28,218 bases of DNA, from positions 1 to 28,218 of IMG/VR virus record IMGVR_UViG_3300019487_000080, one strand, 5' to 3'. Of this stretch, positions 12,626-19,352 are shown piece by piece. Positions within the stretch are counted from its first letter, which is position 1; each line of letters begins with the position of its first letter. Origin of the DNA: a virus. The position numbers and the translations under genes were made by a program. The notes below the pieces were generated by a model. That model saw nothing but the letters and a program-made list of their open reading frames with translations. It was not told where the DNA came from and searched no databases.

Positions 12626-12901
12626 GTGCCGGAAGACTACAGCCGGCTCCGCCCGGAGGACGTACAGCGCATCATCGACTACGCGTCAGTGTTCGAGACG
12701 CCTTCTGGCGAGCGTGTGTTGGAAGACCTGAAACGGTTCTGTTACTGGTACCGAACCACCCTCGTACCCGGCCAGCCGGACGAGTCCAGCGCGAACGAAG
12801 GTATGCGTCGCGTCGTGGTTCAGATCGAGCGGATGATCCGCATCGCGCACGATCCCTTGTTCTCGGAGGCTGGCGTGGAGGGTATGAAGACTGATGGCTG
12901 A
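12626..12901 (+). CDS. Bbp19-like phage protein, 91 aa
   Basis: GTG 12626, three bases after the portal stop. The N-terminus DVQRIIDYASVFETPSGERV leads into LEDLKRFCYWYRTT, a pattern I associate with the Bbp19 family of small podovirus proteins: a 'vF.t..G..VL.DL' core, then a stretch with conserved aromatic residues. The second half (VVVQIERMIRIAHDP) is helical. Position between portal and scaffold matches BPP-1-like genomes. Molecular role unknown. Confidence 0.6.
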   Translation: MPEDYSRLRPEDVQRIIDYASVFETPSGERVLEDLKRFCYWYRTTLVPGQPDESSANEGMRRVVVQIERMIRIAHDPLFSEAGVEGMKTDG

Positions 12902-13754
12902 GGCAAATCCGAATCCTGCGCCAGCGCCGGACAACTCGGTTTCTCAAGATGGGCCTGTAACCCCATCACCGTCACCTACCCCGGATTGGTTCGAGTCGCT
13001 TCCCGGCGACCTCCAAGCCGAGGGGTCACTCAAGAATTTCAAAGGCAAGCCCATCGTCGAGCTTGCCAAATCGCTCGTAAGCGCGCAGAAGCTTGTGGGT
13101 AGTTCCATCCGCGTCCCCGGTAAAGACGCGAAGGACGACGAAAAGGTTAAGTTTCGGGAGACGCTGCATGGGCACCTCGGGCGTCCCAGCAAGGCGGAGG
13201 AGTATAAGGCCACGATAAACGCCGGGAAAGACGCCACCGTGGACACGGACTTCGTAAAGGTCGTGCATGGGTGGGCGTACAAGTACGGCGTGCCGGACCA
13301 GGGCGTGCAGGAATTGTTCGACTCCTACGTGGTCAACGCGTCGAAGCATGCGATAGATTCGCAGAAGCAGTATGAAGACGCGGTAAAGATGGCACAGGAT
13401 GAGTGGGGCGCTGCGGCCCCCCGGCACCTCGCGAACGTCAAGCGGTTGCTCGACACCACGGCCGGACCGGAGGTGTCGGACCTGCTTAAGAAAAGCGACG
13501 TCGCGAACGACTTTCGGGTAACGCGGTGGCTGGCGGGGATCGCCGAGCAACTTGGCGAGGACTCGCTCGTCATGCCGATCAGCGAGCAGCAAGTGGCAGA
13601 TTACACACGGGAGTTGGAAACGATTGTCAAGGGTGGGAAGGACCACCCATACTACAAGAAGGAGCACCCGGAGCACGACAAGTACGTGAAGCGGGTGTAC
13701 GAACTGAACCAAGCCATCCACAACCCGGCCAACCGGCAAACTGTGGGGGCTTAA
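12894..13754 (+). CDS. Capsid scaffolding protein
   Basis: 286 residues (T7 gp9: 307). ATG 12894 overlaps the upstream gene by 8 bases. The N-terminus is Pro-rich and disordered (residues 1-30), followed by LPGDLQAEGSLKNFKG and long charged helices, with HPYYKKEHPEHDKYVKRV near the end. An acidic, helical, low-complexity protein immediately before the capsid gene is the hallmark of a scaffold, which templates procapsid assembly and leaves before maturation. No enzymatic motif is seen. Confidence 0.82.
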   Translation: MAEANPNPAPAPDNSVSQDGPVTPSPSPTPDWFESLPGDLQAEGSLKNFKGKPIVELAKSLVSAQKLVGSSIRVPGKDAKDDEKVKFRETLHGHLGRPSKAEEYKATINAGKDATVDTDFVKVVHGWAYKYGVPDQGVQELFDSYVVNASKHAIDSQKQYEDAVKMAQDEWGAAAPRHLANVKRLLDTTAGPEVSDLLKKSDVANDFRVTRWLAGIAEQLGEDSLVMPISEQQVADYTRELETIVKGGKDHPYYKKEHPEHDKYVKRVYELNQAIHNPANRQTVGA

Positions 13755-13915
13755 CCGCTCCACCACGCGGCAAGTGGTGGGTGCCGGGGAACCGAGAGGC
13801 CCTGCTGGCTCCGTGGAAAGACACGGCGGAGAGCGCACCGCGTGCGTGAGGTCGGGTCCTATTCAGGAGAACCCGCCGTTCATGTTTCGTGAACACACGA
13901 AAAAGGTGAACGGAA
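13755..13915 (+). promoter_or_regulatory. 161-bp structured leader before the capsid gene
   Basis: No convincing gene. It holds a CCACCAC-7-GTGGTGG hairpin (13760-13780) and two mutually exclusive hairpins just before the capsid start: TTTCGTG-AACA-CACGAAA (13885-13902) and an overlapping GTTCA/TGAAC pair (13879-13894 region). AAGGTG lies before the ATG. A very short GTG-started frame (13781-13849, 22 codons) exists but has no good ribosome-binding site. Such leaders may stabilise or boost capsid mRNA. Confidence 0.4.
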
Positions 13916-14797
13916 ATGTCCTTTCAGATCGATACCGCCTTCGTAAAGCAGTATCACTCGAACATCGAGATGCTGCTTCAACAGAAGGAATCCCGCTTCC
14001 GCGGGAAGACGCGCCAAGAGGCCCAGAACGGCGAAGAGCAGTTTTGGGAACAGGTTGGCGTAATCGAGGCACAGGAGACGAACACCCGCTTTGCGGACTC
14101 GCCTCAGATGGATGTGCCCCACGCGCGCAGGCGTGTCACCCTGCGTAACTTCGACATCGGCGATTTCATCGACAAGTTCGATGAGGTCAAGCTGTTGATC
14201 GACCCGTCGTCCTCGTATGTCACGTCGTTCGTGTCGGCGCTCAACCGCAAGGTTGACGCGGTCGTGATCGACTCGTTCTTCGGGACGGCGTATACCGGTA
14301 AGGCTGGAACAACCCAGGTGTCGTTCCCTACCGGGAATCAGATCGCGGTGAACTACGACGGCGCCAATTCGGACTTGACGGTGAAGAAGTTGATCCGTGC
14401 GGGTGAACTTCTGGAATCGTACGAGAACGACCGTGGCGACGAGCCGTGGTATATCGCGACAGCGGCTCACCAGCGGGCGTCGATGCTGAACAGCATCGAG
14501 GTTACGAGCCGGGACTTCAACGACGCGCAAGCGTTGGTGAACGGCAAGATCAGCCAGTTCCTCGGCTTTGAGTTTATCCGCTCGGAGAAACTCAGTGTCG
14601 ACGGTTCCATCTATCGCCGGGTCCCGGTGTGGGCGAAGTCGGGGATTCTTCTGGCGCTCGCGCGCGACATCGAGACGTACATTGTACGCCGGTGGGACAA
14701 GCGCGGAGCGTGGTACGCGTACGCGGCGATGCAGGCCGGCGCGACCCGCATGCAGGAGAACAAGGTGCTGGAAATAAAGTGTGACGAGACGGTCTAA
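13916..14797 (+). CDS. Major capsid protein
   Basis: 293 residues. The sequence matches the podovirus-type capsid family known from BPP-1-like phages: MSFQIDTAFVKQYHSNIEML at the N-terminus, then DVPHARRRVTLRNFDIGDF and FIDKFDEVKLLIDPSSSY. VDAVVIDSFFGTAYTG and ARDIETYIVRRWDKRGAWY follow, the latter near the C-terminus where HK97-fold proteins have their A-domain. It forms the icosahedral shell with the HK97 fold. It lies directly after the scaffold and before the decoration-like protein. Confidence 0.9.
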   Translation: MSFQIDTAFVKQYHSNIEMLLQQKESRFRGKTRQEAQNGEEQFWEQVGVIEAQETNTRFADSPQMDVPHARRRVTLRNFDIGDFIDKFDEVKLLIDPSSSYVTSFVSALNRKVDAVVIDSFFGTAYTGKAGTTQVSFPTGNQIAVNYDGANSDLTVKKLIRAGELLESYENDRGDEPWYIATAAHQRASMLNSIEVTSRDFNDAQALVNGKISQFLGFEFIRSEKLSVDGSIYRRVPVWAKSGILLALARDIETYIVRRWDKRGAWYAYAAMQAGATRMQENKVLEIKCDETV

Positions 14798-14811
14798 GGG
14801 AGGGGATAACG

Positions 14812-15255
14812 ATGGCAACATTCTATTCTGACTCTCGGGCCAACGACGTTGCGGTTCCGGCGGTCCCGAACAAACCCTATAATCAGATCGGCCGTGTGCG
14901 CCGGGCTTACTGGACGTACACAACCCCGTCCTCGGGAATGCCGACCGTCGGTGACTACATCGAATTGGTTACGGTGCCTGTCGGCGCCGTCATCATGCAG
15001 ATCGTTACAGCGGCAGAGGCGATGTCCACCGGGGGTGGAACAGCGGGCTTCGACATTGGCTACTCCGGCGCGGATACCCGCTACGGTATGGCCATTGACG
15101 TTGATGCCGCGGGGCAGGACATCACGGGGCATACGATTGCCCTGAACCACGGCGATGTCCTGACGCAAGATCAGGTCATCCGCGCGAGGGTCACGGGCGA
15201 GCAGTGGGCCGCGTCGAAGAAGTTCTACGGGTACGTTGAGTACCTTAAGGACTAA
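14812..15255 (+). CDS. Putative capsid decoration/cement protein, 147 aa
   Basis: ATG 14812 with AGGGAGGGG upstream. A strand-rich protein with YIELVTVPVGAVIMQIVTAA, GFDIGYSGADTRYGMAIDV and a C-terminal AASKKFYGYVEYL. Glycine and aromatic spacing suggests a beta-sandwich. The position right after the major capsid protein is where BPP-1-like phages carry their cement protein, which clamps capsomers. Assignment is by context and size; direct homology to Bbp16 was not established. Confidence 0.6.
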   Translation: MATFYSDSRANDVAVPAVPNKPYNQIGRVRRAYWTYTTPSSGMPTVGDYIELVTVPVGAVIMQIVTAAEAMSTGGGTAGFDIGYSGADTRYGMAIDVDAAGQDITGHTIALNHGDVLTQDQVIRARVTGEQWAASKKFYGYVEYLKD

Positions 15256-15267
15256 GGAGGTGCGCTG

Positions 15268-15573
15268 ATGCGTGCTTCCATTAGCGGCCTGATCGGCCGC
15301 TTGTTCGACGGACGGTCGTTGCAGTACGGTGAAATCGCGCTGGACGGGTCCAACCCGACGCCGATTGTCACCCGCTTTCGATCTGTCAAGGCGGTGTCGT
15401 TGGCGTTGAAGGGCGCGGTCGCTCCTGGCGACAACACGTCCGTTCTGACCTATGACATCTCTGGCGGCACGGTGAACGTGTACGCGTGGAGGAACACGGG
15501 TGGGACTGATCCTACACTGGTGGCCTCCACCGGGACGGAAACTCTGTCGTACGTGATCGTCGGCGAGTATTAA
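15268..15573 (+). CDS. Small beta-rich virion protein, 101 aa
   Basis: ATG 15268 with AAGGAGG upstream. The product alternates short strands and turns (VTRFRSVKAVSLALKGAV, NVYAWRNTGGTDPTLV, ETLSYVIVGEY), which fits a small decoration or head-surface domain. No family recognised. It closes the block before the tRNA. Confidence 0.65.
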   Translation: MRASISGLIGRLFDGRSLQYGEIALDGSNPTPIVTRFRSVKAVSLALKGAVAPGDNTSVLTYDISGGTVNVYAWRNTGGTDPTLVASTGTETLSYVIVGEY

Positions 15574-15576
15574 AAG

Positions 15577-15620
15577 ACGAGTGGGGGCGTCGCTCATGGC
15601 GGCGCCTCCATTCTTCTCGT
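15577..15620 (+). other. Hairpin abutting the tRNA
   Basis: TGGGGGCGTCGC (15582-15593) and GCGGCGCCTCCA (15599-15610) pair over 12 bp (two G-T pairs) around a TCATG loop. A short outer ACGAG/CTCGT stem ends 2 bases before the tRNA. There is no T-run for a terminator, so an RNA-processing structure is more likely. Confidence 0.45.
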
Positions 15621-15622
15621 AT

Positions 15623-15697
15623 TGCGGGGTAGAGCATCGGTAGCTTACCGGCCCCATAAGCCGGTGGTAGTTGGTTCAATTCCAACCCCCGCAACCA
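15623..15697 (+). tRNA. tRNA with CAU anticodon, initiator-like (Met), CCA encoded
   Basis: A full cloverleaf is visible. The acceptor is TGCGGGG / CCCCGCA (15623-15629 / 15687-15693), the D stem GAGC / GCTT, and the anticodon stem CCGGC / GCCGG with loop CCCATAA (CAU anticodon at 15655-15657). The T stem is GTTGG / CCAAC with loop TTCAATT. The discriminator A (15694) is followed by genomic CCA (15695-15697). It resembles bacterial initiator tRNA-fMet in acceptor stem, A11-U24 pair and G29-C41/G30-C40 pairs. It differs in having a U1-A72 pair instead of the C1-A72 mismatch, C33 instead of the near-universal U33, and C31-G39 in place of G-C. Confidence 0.9.
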
Positions 15698-15716
15698 ACT
15701 TTGAAGGAGGCTCTTC

Positions 15717-16088
15717 GTGGCTGAACGCGCAGCAGTAACGCTTTTGAACGACGGCACCCGTGTCATCATTCGATGGACGGGCTTGCTCAACGGGGATACC
15801 GGGGCTTGGGTCAAGCTGCCGTGGCATGGGGACAAGAGCGCGATTGCCTACGGTACGTTCGGCGTGGGTGGAACCGTTCGTGTCCAGGGGTCCAACGAAA
15901 TTGTTGCGGCCCCGGCGAACCCGGTGAACCTACAAGACCCTCCCTCCACGGCTGCGATTGGCCTGACCGCGGCCAACCCGGTCGAGGCAGTGCTGGAGAA
16001 TACCCATCAGGTTCGGCCGAACGTCACGGCCGGCGATGGCACCACGACGTTGACGGTGGACATGCTCTTCTTGAAGACGGGGAGGTAA
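15717..16088 (+). CDS. Small beta-rich virion protein, 123 aa
   Basis: GTG 15717 with GAAGGAGG upstream, 19 bases behind the tRNA CCA end. The N-terminus (AAVTLLNDGTRVIIRWTGLL) and GAWVKLPWHGD lead to GTFGVGGTVRVQGSN, a strand-turn pattern typical of small phage head or tail surface proteins. The C-terminus (TTLTVDMLFLKTGR) is a strand. Specific family not identified. Confidence 0.7.
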   Translation: MAERAAVTLLNDGTRVIIRWTGLLNGDTGAWVKLPWHGDKSAIAYGTFGVGGTVRVQGSNEIVAAPANPVNLQDPPSTAAIGLTAANPVEAVLENTHQVRPNVTAGDGTTTLTVDMLFLKTGR

Positions 16089-16089
16089 C

Positions 16090-16548
16090 ATGGGGTACGC
16101 GGTAAAGAATGCGCGCGCCGAGCTACAGCCGGCGCTGAAAATGTTCCGTGCCCTGTCGCACCTCGACGGGGTGCTGGAGGCGGCCGATGCCGCTGAGGGG
16201 GCGGTTCGTGATTTGGAGAACGGCCTGGAGAAGAAGCGGCGCGCCGGGGAGCAGGAACTCGCGCAGTTGCACAAGGACCTGCACGATGTTGGGGAAAAGC
16301 TGAAATACGCGAAGGCCGCGCATGAAAAGGCGGAGAAGGACGCGTATGCGGCGCAGGAGAAGGCGAAGACGGCCCTAGCCGAGGCGAATAAACAGATCGA
16401 CGAGGGGCGCTCCAAGATGCAGGCGGAGTATGAGGCCGCGATGAAGGCGCACGGTGAAGCGATGGCCGAGTTGCAGAAGGAAGAGGCGGCCGCGCAGGCC
16501 CGCGTTAAGGCGGCGGAGACAAAGATCGCGGAACTGAAAGCGGTGTAG
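16090..16548 (+). CDS. Coiled-coil protein, 152 aa
   Basis: ATG 16090, overlapping the purine-rich end of the previous gene (GGGGAGGTAAC). Almost the whole protein from residue 35 is a long coiled coil of Ala, Glu and Lys heptads (LEKKRRAGEQELAQLHKDL, AKTALAEANKQIDEGRSKM). No catalytic motif. It could be a head-associated scaffold-like or tail-rod component; position in the structural operon is the only support for a virion role. Confidence 0.7.
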   Translation: MGYAVKNARAELQPALKMFRALSHLDGVLEAADAAEGAVRDLENGLEKKRRAGEQELAQLHKDLHDVGEKLKYAKAAHEKAEKDAYAAQEKAKTALAEANKQIDEGRSKMQAEYEAAMKAHGEAMAELQKEEAAAQARVKAAETKIAELKAV

Positions 16549-16549
16549 C

Positions 16550-16834
16550 ATGGGCGCGCAGGGTACGGCCGTCCTTAATTTTGGGTCGACCCCCGTGGAC
16601 GAGGCTACCGTCGCAGTGACGGGGCAGGGCGGGATTGTGTCTGGTTCGCACGCCGAGGCGTTCTTTATGAAGGAGTCGACGGCCGACAATGGCACGACGG
16701 AACATGAGGAAGCTGCGGCGTTGTGCCCGCTGGTGTGCGAGAGCGTGATCGCCGGCACAGGGTTTACGATTCGCGGGATGCCCATCGCCGCGCTGGCAAC
16801 CGGGCAGTTCAACGTGCGCTGGGTCTGGAACTGA
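16550..16834 (+). CDS. Conserved small phage protein, 94 aa
   Basis: ATG 16550 starts right after the previous stop. The pattern GTAVLNFGSTPVDEATVAV, EAFFMKESTADNGTTEHEE, VCESVIAGTGFTIRG and GQFNVRWVWN is one I recognise as recurring in phage structural operons, as a small beta-sandwich-like protein. Function not established; probably a virion surface or tail component. Confidence 0.7.
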   Translation: MGAQGTAVLNFGSTPVDEATVAVTGQGGIVSGSHAEAFFMKESTADNGTTEHEEAAALCPLVCESVIAGTGFTIRGMPIAALATGQFNVRWVWN

Positions 16835-16843
16835 GGGGACGGC

Positions 16844-17533
16844 ATGAGTTGGATACACCAGCTAATCGGCAAAGACGGGGCGTCGAAACTTAACATTGAT
16901 ACGCTGTTCTTCGGCGCGAGCGTGGTTGGGAAGCCCCAACCTGTCGGTGCCAGAGGGGCGTATTCCTATGGGGGTATTACCGGTGTCCTGCCGGCCGCTC
17001 TTGGGGTCAACAGCGAGATATTCCAGTTTCGTTGGTCCCACGCAACCCTGAAAGCACTGATCCGCTCCATGCGTATTTCCGCCTCCGTTACAACGACAGC
17101 CTTTGCCGCAGGCGTGCCGGTTGGCATTGAAATGCGAAAGGCAATCTCCTGGTCAGGACAAGGAACCGGGGGGACGGGCATCACGTTTGGGACGGAAGAT
17201 GGAAAGAAGAAGTCCAGTTTCGCGCAGTCCGCGATGGCCGCTGGTGATCTGCGAATCGCGACAACCGGCGCGCTTGGCGCCGGGACGAAGGTTCTGGACG
17301 GCTTCGCGGTTTCTCATATCACGGGGCAACCAGGAACAGCGGTAAATTCATTCATTCCGCCGGGGACTATTATTTACGCACGTGACACGACGGACGAGTA
17401 TCCATTTATCTTGAGCCAAAACGAAGGCTTCGTGCTACGTAGCGTTGAGGTACCCGCTACGGGAACATGGAAGCTAACGGTCACAGTCGAGTGGGCAGAG
17501 ATCGACCCAGCCGTGTTTGCGGAATGGGCTTGA
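16844..17533 (+). CDS. Putative virion structural protein, 229 aa
   Basis: ATG 16844, SD GAGGGGAC. Strand-rich throughout, with FQFRWSHATLKALIRSMRIS, VGIEMRKAISWSGQGTGG and FVLRSVEVPATGTWKLTVTV. The pattern 'F.SQNEGFVLRS....GTW.L.V.V.W.E' near the end recurs in head or tail proteins of many phages. Membership in the late operon supports a virion location. Specific role unknown. Confidence 0.7.
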   Translation: MSWIHQLIGKDGASKLNIDTLFFGASVVGKPQPVGARGAYSYGGITGVLPAALGVNSEIFQFRWSHATLKALIRSMRISASVTTTAFAAGVPVGIEMRKAISWSGQGTGGTGITFGTEDGKKKSSFAQSAMAAGDLRIATTGALGAGTKVLDGFAVSHITGQPGTAVNSFIPPGTIIYARDTTDEYPFILSQNEGFVLRSVEVPATGTWKLTVTVEWAEIDPAVFAEWA

Positions 17534-17549
17534 TCGAAGGGAGCGTACA

Positions 17550-17810
17550 ATGGTAAAAGCACTGTTTGCGGTCACTGGCTTCGACACACAGTCCGATGGA
17601 ACGTGGCGGCCATTCCTGCAAATCTGGCAGGGGCCTAACAACGGGTTCAATGTTACGCCTGATGTGTTCTTCAACGAGAACACGCTAGCGACGACCGTCA
17701 ACGCGACGTGTCACGCCTTTGTGGAGCAGTACATTCAATACACGTGGGGGGTCCAATTCAACCCGCTGTTTGACCGCGTCCGTATGCTTAACCCGGTAAG
17801 TCTTGTGTGA
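17550..17810 (+). CDS. Hypothetical late-operon protein, 86 aa
   Basis: ATG 17550 with AAGGGAG upstream; the longer frame from 17517 overlaps the end of the previous gene and lacks a start signal. Short strands (VKALFAVTGFDTQSDGTWRP, FLQIWQGPNNGFNV) and a helical C-terminal half (HAFVEQYIQYTWGVQF). The stop overlaps the next GTG start. No family recognised. Confidence 0.6.
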   Translation: MVKALFAVTGFDTQSDGTWRPFLQIWQGPNNGFNVTPDVFFNENTLATTVNATCHAFVEQYIQYTWGVQFNPLFDRVRMLNPVSLV

Positions 17811-18115
17811 GTCTCCTCCTTTCACTACTTGGCGGTTCGCCCCCAGCGCCTACCCGGGCCGGCTGGTTCCTGTCGCCTTATACAATTAAGTATATCAGCG
17901 AGCCCCAGGACGATATACTTTATCGTATAACCCGCGCCCCGCAAGCCCCGCGCGTTTCTCCTGCACCGCGCCGGCGCCTGCTCGTGCTTATTGACGCAGG
18001 GGCCGCCGAGCACGACCTCGTTGGCCGTGTCCTGGTATCGTACCCGCGGTTTTCTGATGCCTCGCTTCCCGAGGTTTCTGTCTACATCCCGATCTTCCGC
18101 CGAAGGAGGCGCTAA
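17807..18115 (+). CDS. Basic hypothetical protein, 102 aa
   Basis: GTG 17807 overlaps the previous stop (GTGA), and the stop lies next to the GTG of the following gene. The product is Arg- and Pro-rich and ends in IPIFRRRRR. Its 5' half contains an AT-rich inverted repeat (17878-17930) that is out of keeping with the GC-rich surroundings. Packing and overlaps support coding, but amino-acid composition is unusual, so a regulatory function of the DNA or mRNA is possible too. Confidence 0.5.
   Translation: MSLLLSLLGGSPPAPTRAGWFLSPYTIKYISEPQDDILYRITRAPQAPRVSPAPRRRLLVLIDAGAAEHDLVGRVLVSYPRFSDASLPEVSVYIPIFRRRRR
17878..17930. repeat. AT-rich imperfect inverted repeat inside a late gene
   Basis: Arms 17878-17896 (TTATACAATTAAGTATATC) and 17912-17930 pair with 17 of 19 positions matching, separated by a 15-base GC-rich spacer. 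It could fold into a stable RNA hairpin or bind a dimeric protein. It lies within an open frame. Confidence 0.5.
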
Positions 18116-18577
18116 GTGGCCCGAAACTACGCAACCCACACCCCCACCGCTGCGATTGCACTGGGCGCCGCGACCCGCACCTGCGTAGCGCGGATCGACG
18201 CTCCGGCAAATCAGATCGTCGCGGTCAATGGCATCGACATCGAGTTCGATGGCATTGTCGTGACCGACAAGCCCGTTCTTGTTGAGGTCCTGCGCGTTAC
18301 GAGCGCCGGCACCGGCATGAGCGCGCGCAATCCGCTCCAGACGAAGCCGAAGGCGACTGCCATCCAAACCACCGGCGCCGTCGGCCCGGTCACGGCCGGC
18401 AACCTACCAACCGCCAGCGATGTCCTCCGCACCTTCTTCGTCCACCCGCAGGCCGGCGTGTTCTACCCGTGGCAGCGCGATCTGGAGATCGAGATTGCCG
18501 GTGGTGGCCGTCTCGCTGTGTTCCTGACTGCCCCCGCGGCGGTGAATGCCCTGACAACGCTCGCATTGGAGGAGTAG
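18116..18577 (+). CDS. Putative virion structural protein, 153 aa
   Basis: GTG 18116 with GAAGGAGG upstream. The sequence (PTAAIALGAATRTCVARID, FDGIVVTDKPVLVEVLRVT, VLRTFFVHPQAGVFYPW, GGGRLAVFLTAPAAVNALT) is a strand-rich fold of a type widely seen among phage head-decoration and tail proteins. No enzyme motif. A surface or joining role is inferred from family style and operon position. Confidence 0.7.
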   Translation: MARNYATHTPTAAIALGAATRTCVARIDAPANQIVAVNGIDIEFDGIVVTDKPVLVEVLRVTSAGTGMSARNPLQTKPKATAIQTTGAVGPVTAGNLPTASDVLRTFFVHPQAGVFYPWQRDLEIEIAGGGRLAVFLTAPAAVNALTTLALEE

Positions 18578-18580
18578 GCT

Positions 18581-18751
18581 ATGAGCGGACTGACGGTGAC
18601 TGCCCTCGTCGCCGCAGCAGGCTGGGCATGGGTCGGCGTGCTCGCCACGGTGCTTGAAGAGGAGCCGTTCGTGCTGATCGACTTGGGCGAGGTTCTTGTG
18701 GCCGTGGTATGTACCGTGGCCTTGGTGTATGGGGTGGCGCATGGCTTCTGA
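18581..18751 (+). CDS. Small two-span membrane protein, 56 aa
   Basis: ATG 18581 with GGAGGAG upstream. Two hydrophobic segments are visible, about residues 4-24 (LTVTALVAAAGWAWVGVLA) and 36-54 (GEVLVAVVCTVALVYGVAHG), separated by an acidic loop. The TGA lies 8 bases beyond the start of the tail tubular A gene. Size and two spans are compatible with a holin, but it sits among tail genes and no lysin is visible, so the call stays open. Confidence 0.55.
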   Translation: MSGLTVTALVAAAGWAWVGVLATVLEEEPFVLIDLGEVLVAVVCTVALVYGVAHGF

Positions 18752-19352
18752 GGTTGAAAGCTGCAACGTCGCGCTTGTGTTTGTCGGCTCGCAGAAGATT
18801 AGCTCGCTTTTGGACGCCAGCGACGAGGCCGTTGCGTGTAATACCCTGTTTGCCAGCGAGCGCGACTCGCTCCTAGCCAAACACGCGTGGCGGTTCGCGA
18901 TTCTCCGCCAGGGTATCGGGGAAGACGCGATGCCACCGAACTTCGAGTTTGCCCACTCCTACACCCTTCCTGCGGCGTGTGTTCGCCCGTTATCCATTGA
19001 TCCCGTCGGGTACGAGTGGGTTGTAGAGGGCCGCAGTATCGTCACGAACGCCCCGCCCCCAGTATCCCTCCGCTACGTGTCCCGCGTCACGGACGTTGCC
19101 TCGTGGAGTGAATACTATCGGAAGGCGTTCGAGGCCCTACTCGCGTGGCGCCTCTGCTTTGCCTTGACGGGGAAGGAGAGCCGCGCAGACGCGTGCAAGG
19201 AGTGGTTCAAACAGGAAATGATGGAGGCTCGTACGAACAATGCGTACGAGGCAACCCCGTACATGGAGTCGAGCAACCCCCTCGCCGAGGTGCGGGAGCG
19301 GACCGGGATGCTTATCAATGGCGGCCAGAAGGTGTATTGGGGTTTTGAGTAA
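18741..19352 (+). CDS. Tail tubular protein A (T7 gp11-like)
   Basis: 203 residues (T7 gp11: 196) from ATG 18741, overlapping the small membrane gene by 11 bases; a longer ATG at 18696 lies within that gene. Typical features: N-terminal EVESCNVALVFVGSQKISSL, DEAVACNTLFASERDSLLA, KHAWRFAILRQ and YRKAFEALLAWRLCFALTG. The protein forms the upper ring of the short tail tube that joins portal and nozzle. It is followed without a gap by tail tubular B, as in T7. Confidence 0.88.
   Translation: MASEVESCNVALVFVGSQKISSLLDASDEAVACNTLFASERDSLLAKHAWRFAILRQGIGEDAMPPNFEFAHSYTLPAACVRPLSIDPVGYEWVVEGRSIVTNAPPPVSLRYVSRVTDVASWSEYYRKAFEALLAWRLCFALTGKESRADACKEWFKQEMMEARTNNAYEATPYMESSNPLAEVRERTGMLINGGQKVYWGFE

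Noticed and set aside
13781-13849. 22-codon GTG frame before the capsid gene
   Set aside because: No clear ribosome-binding site and too short to judge; treated as part of the leader.
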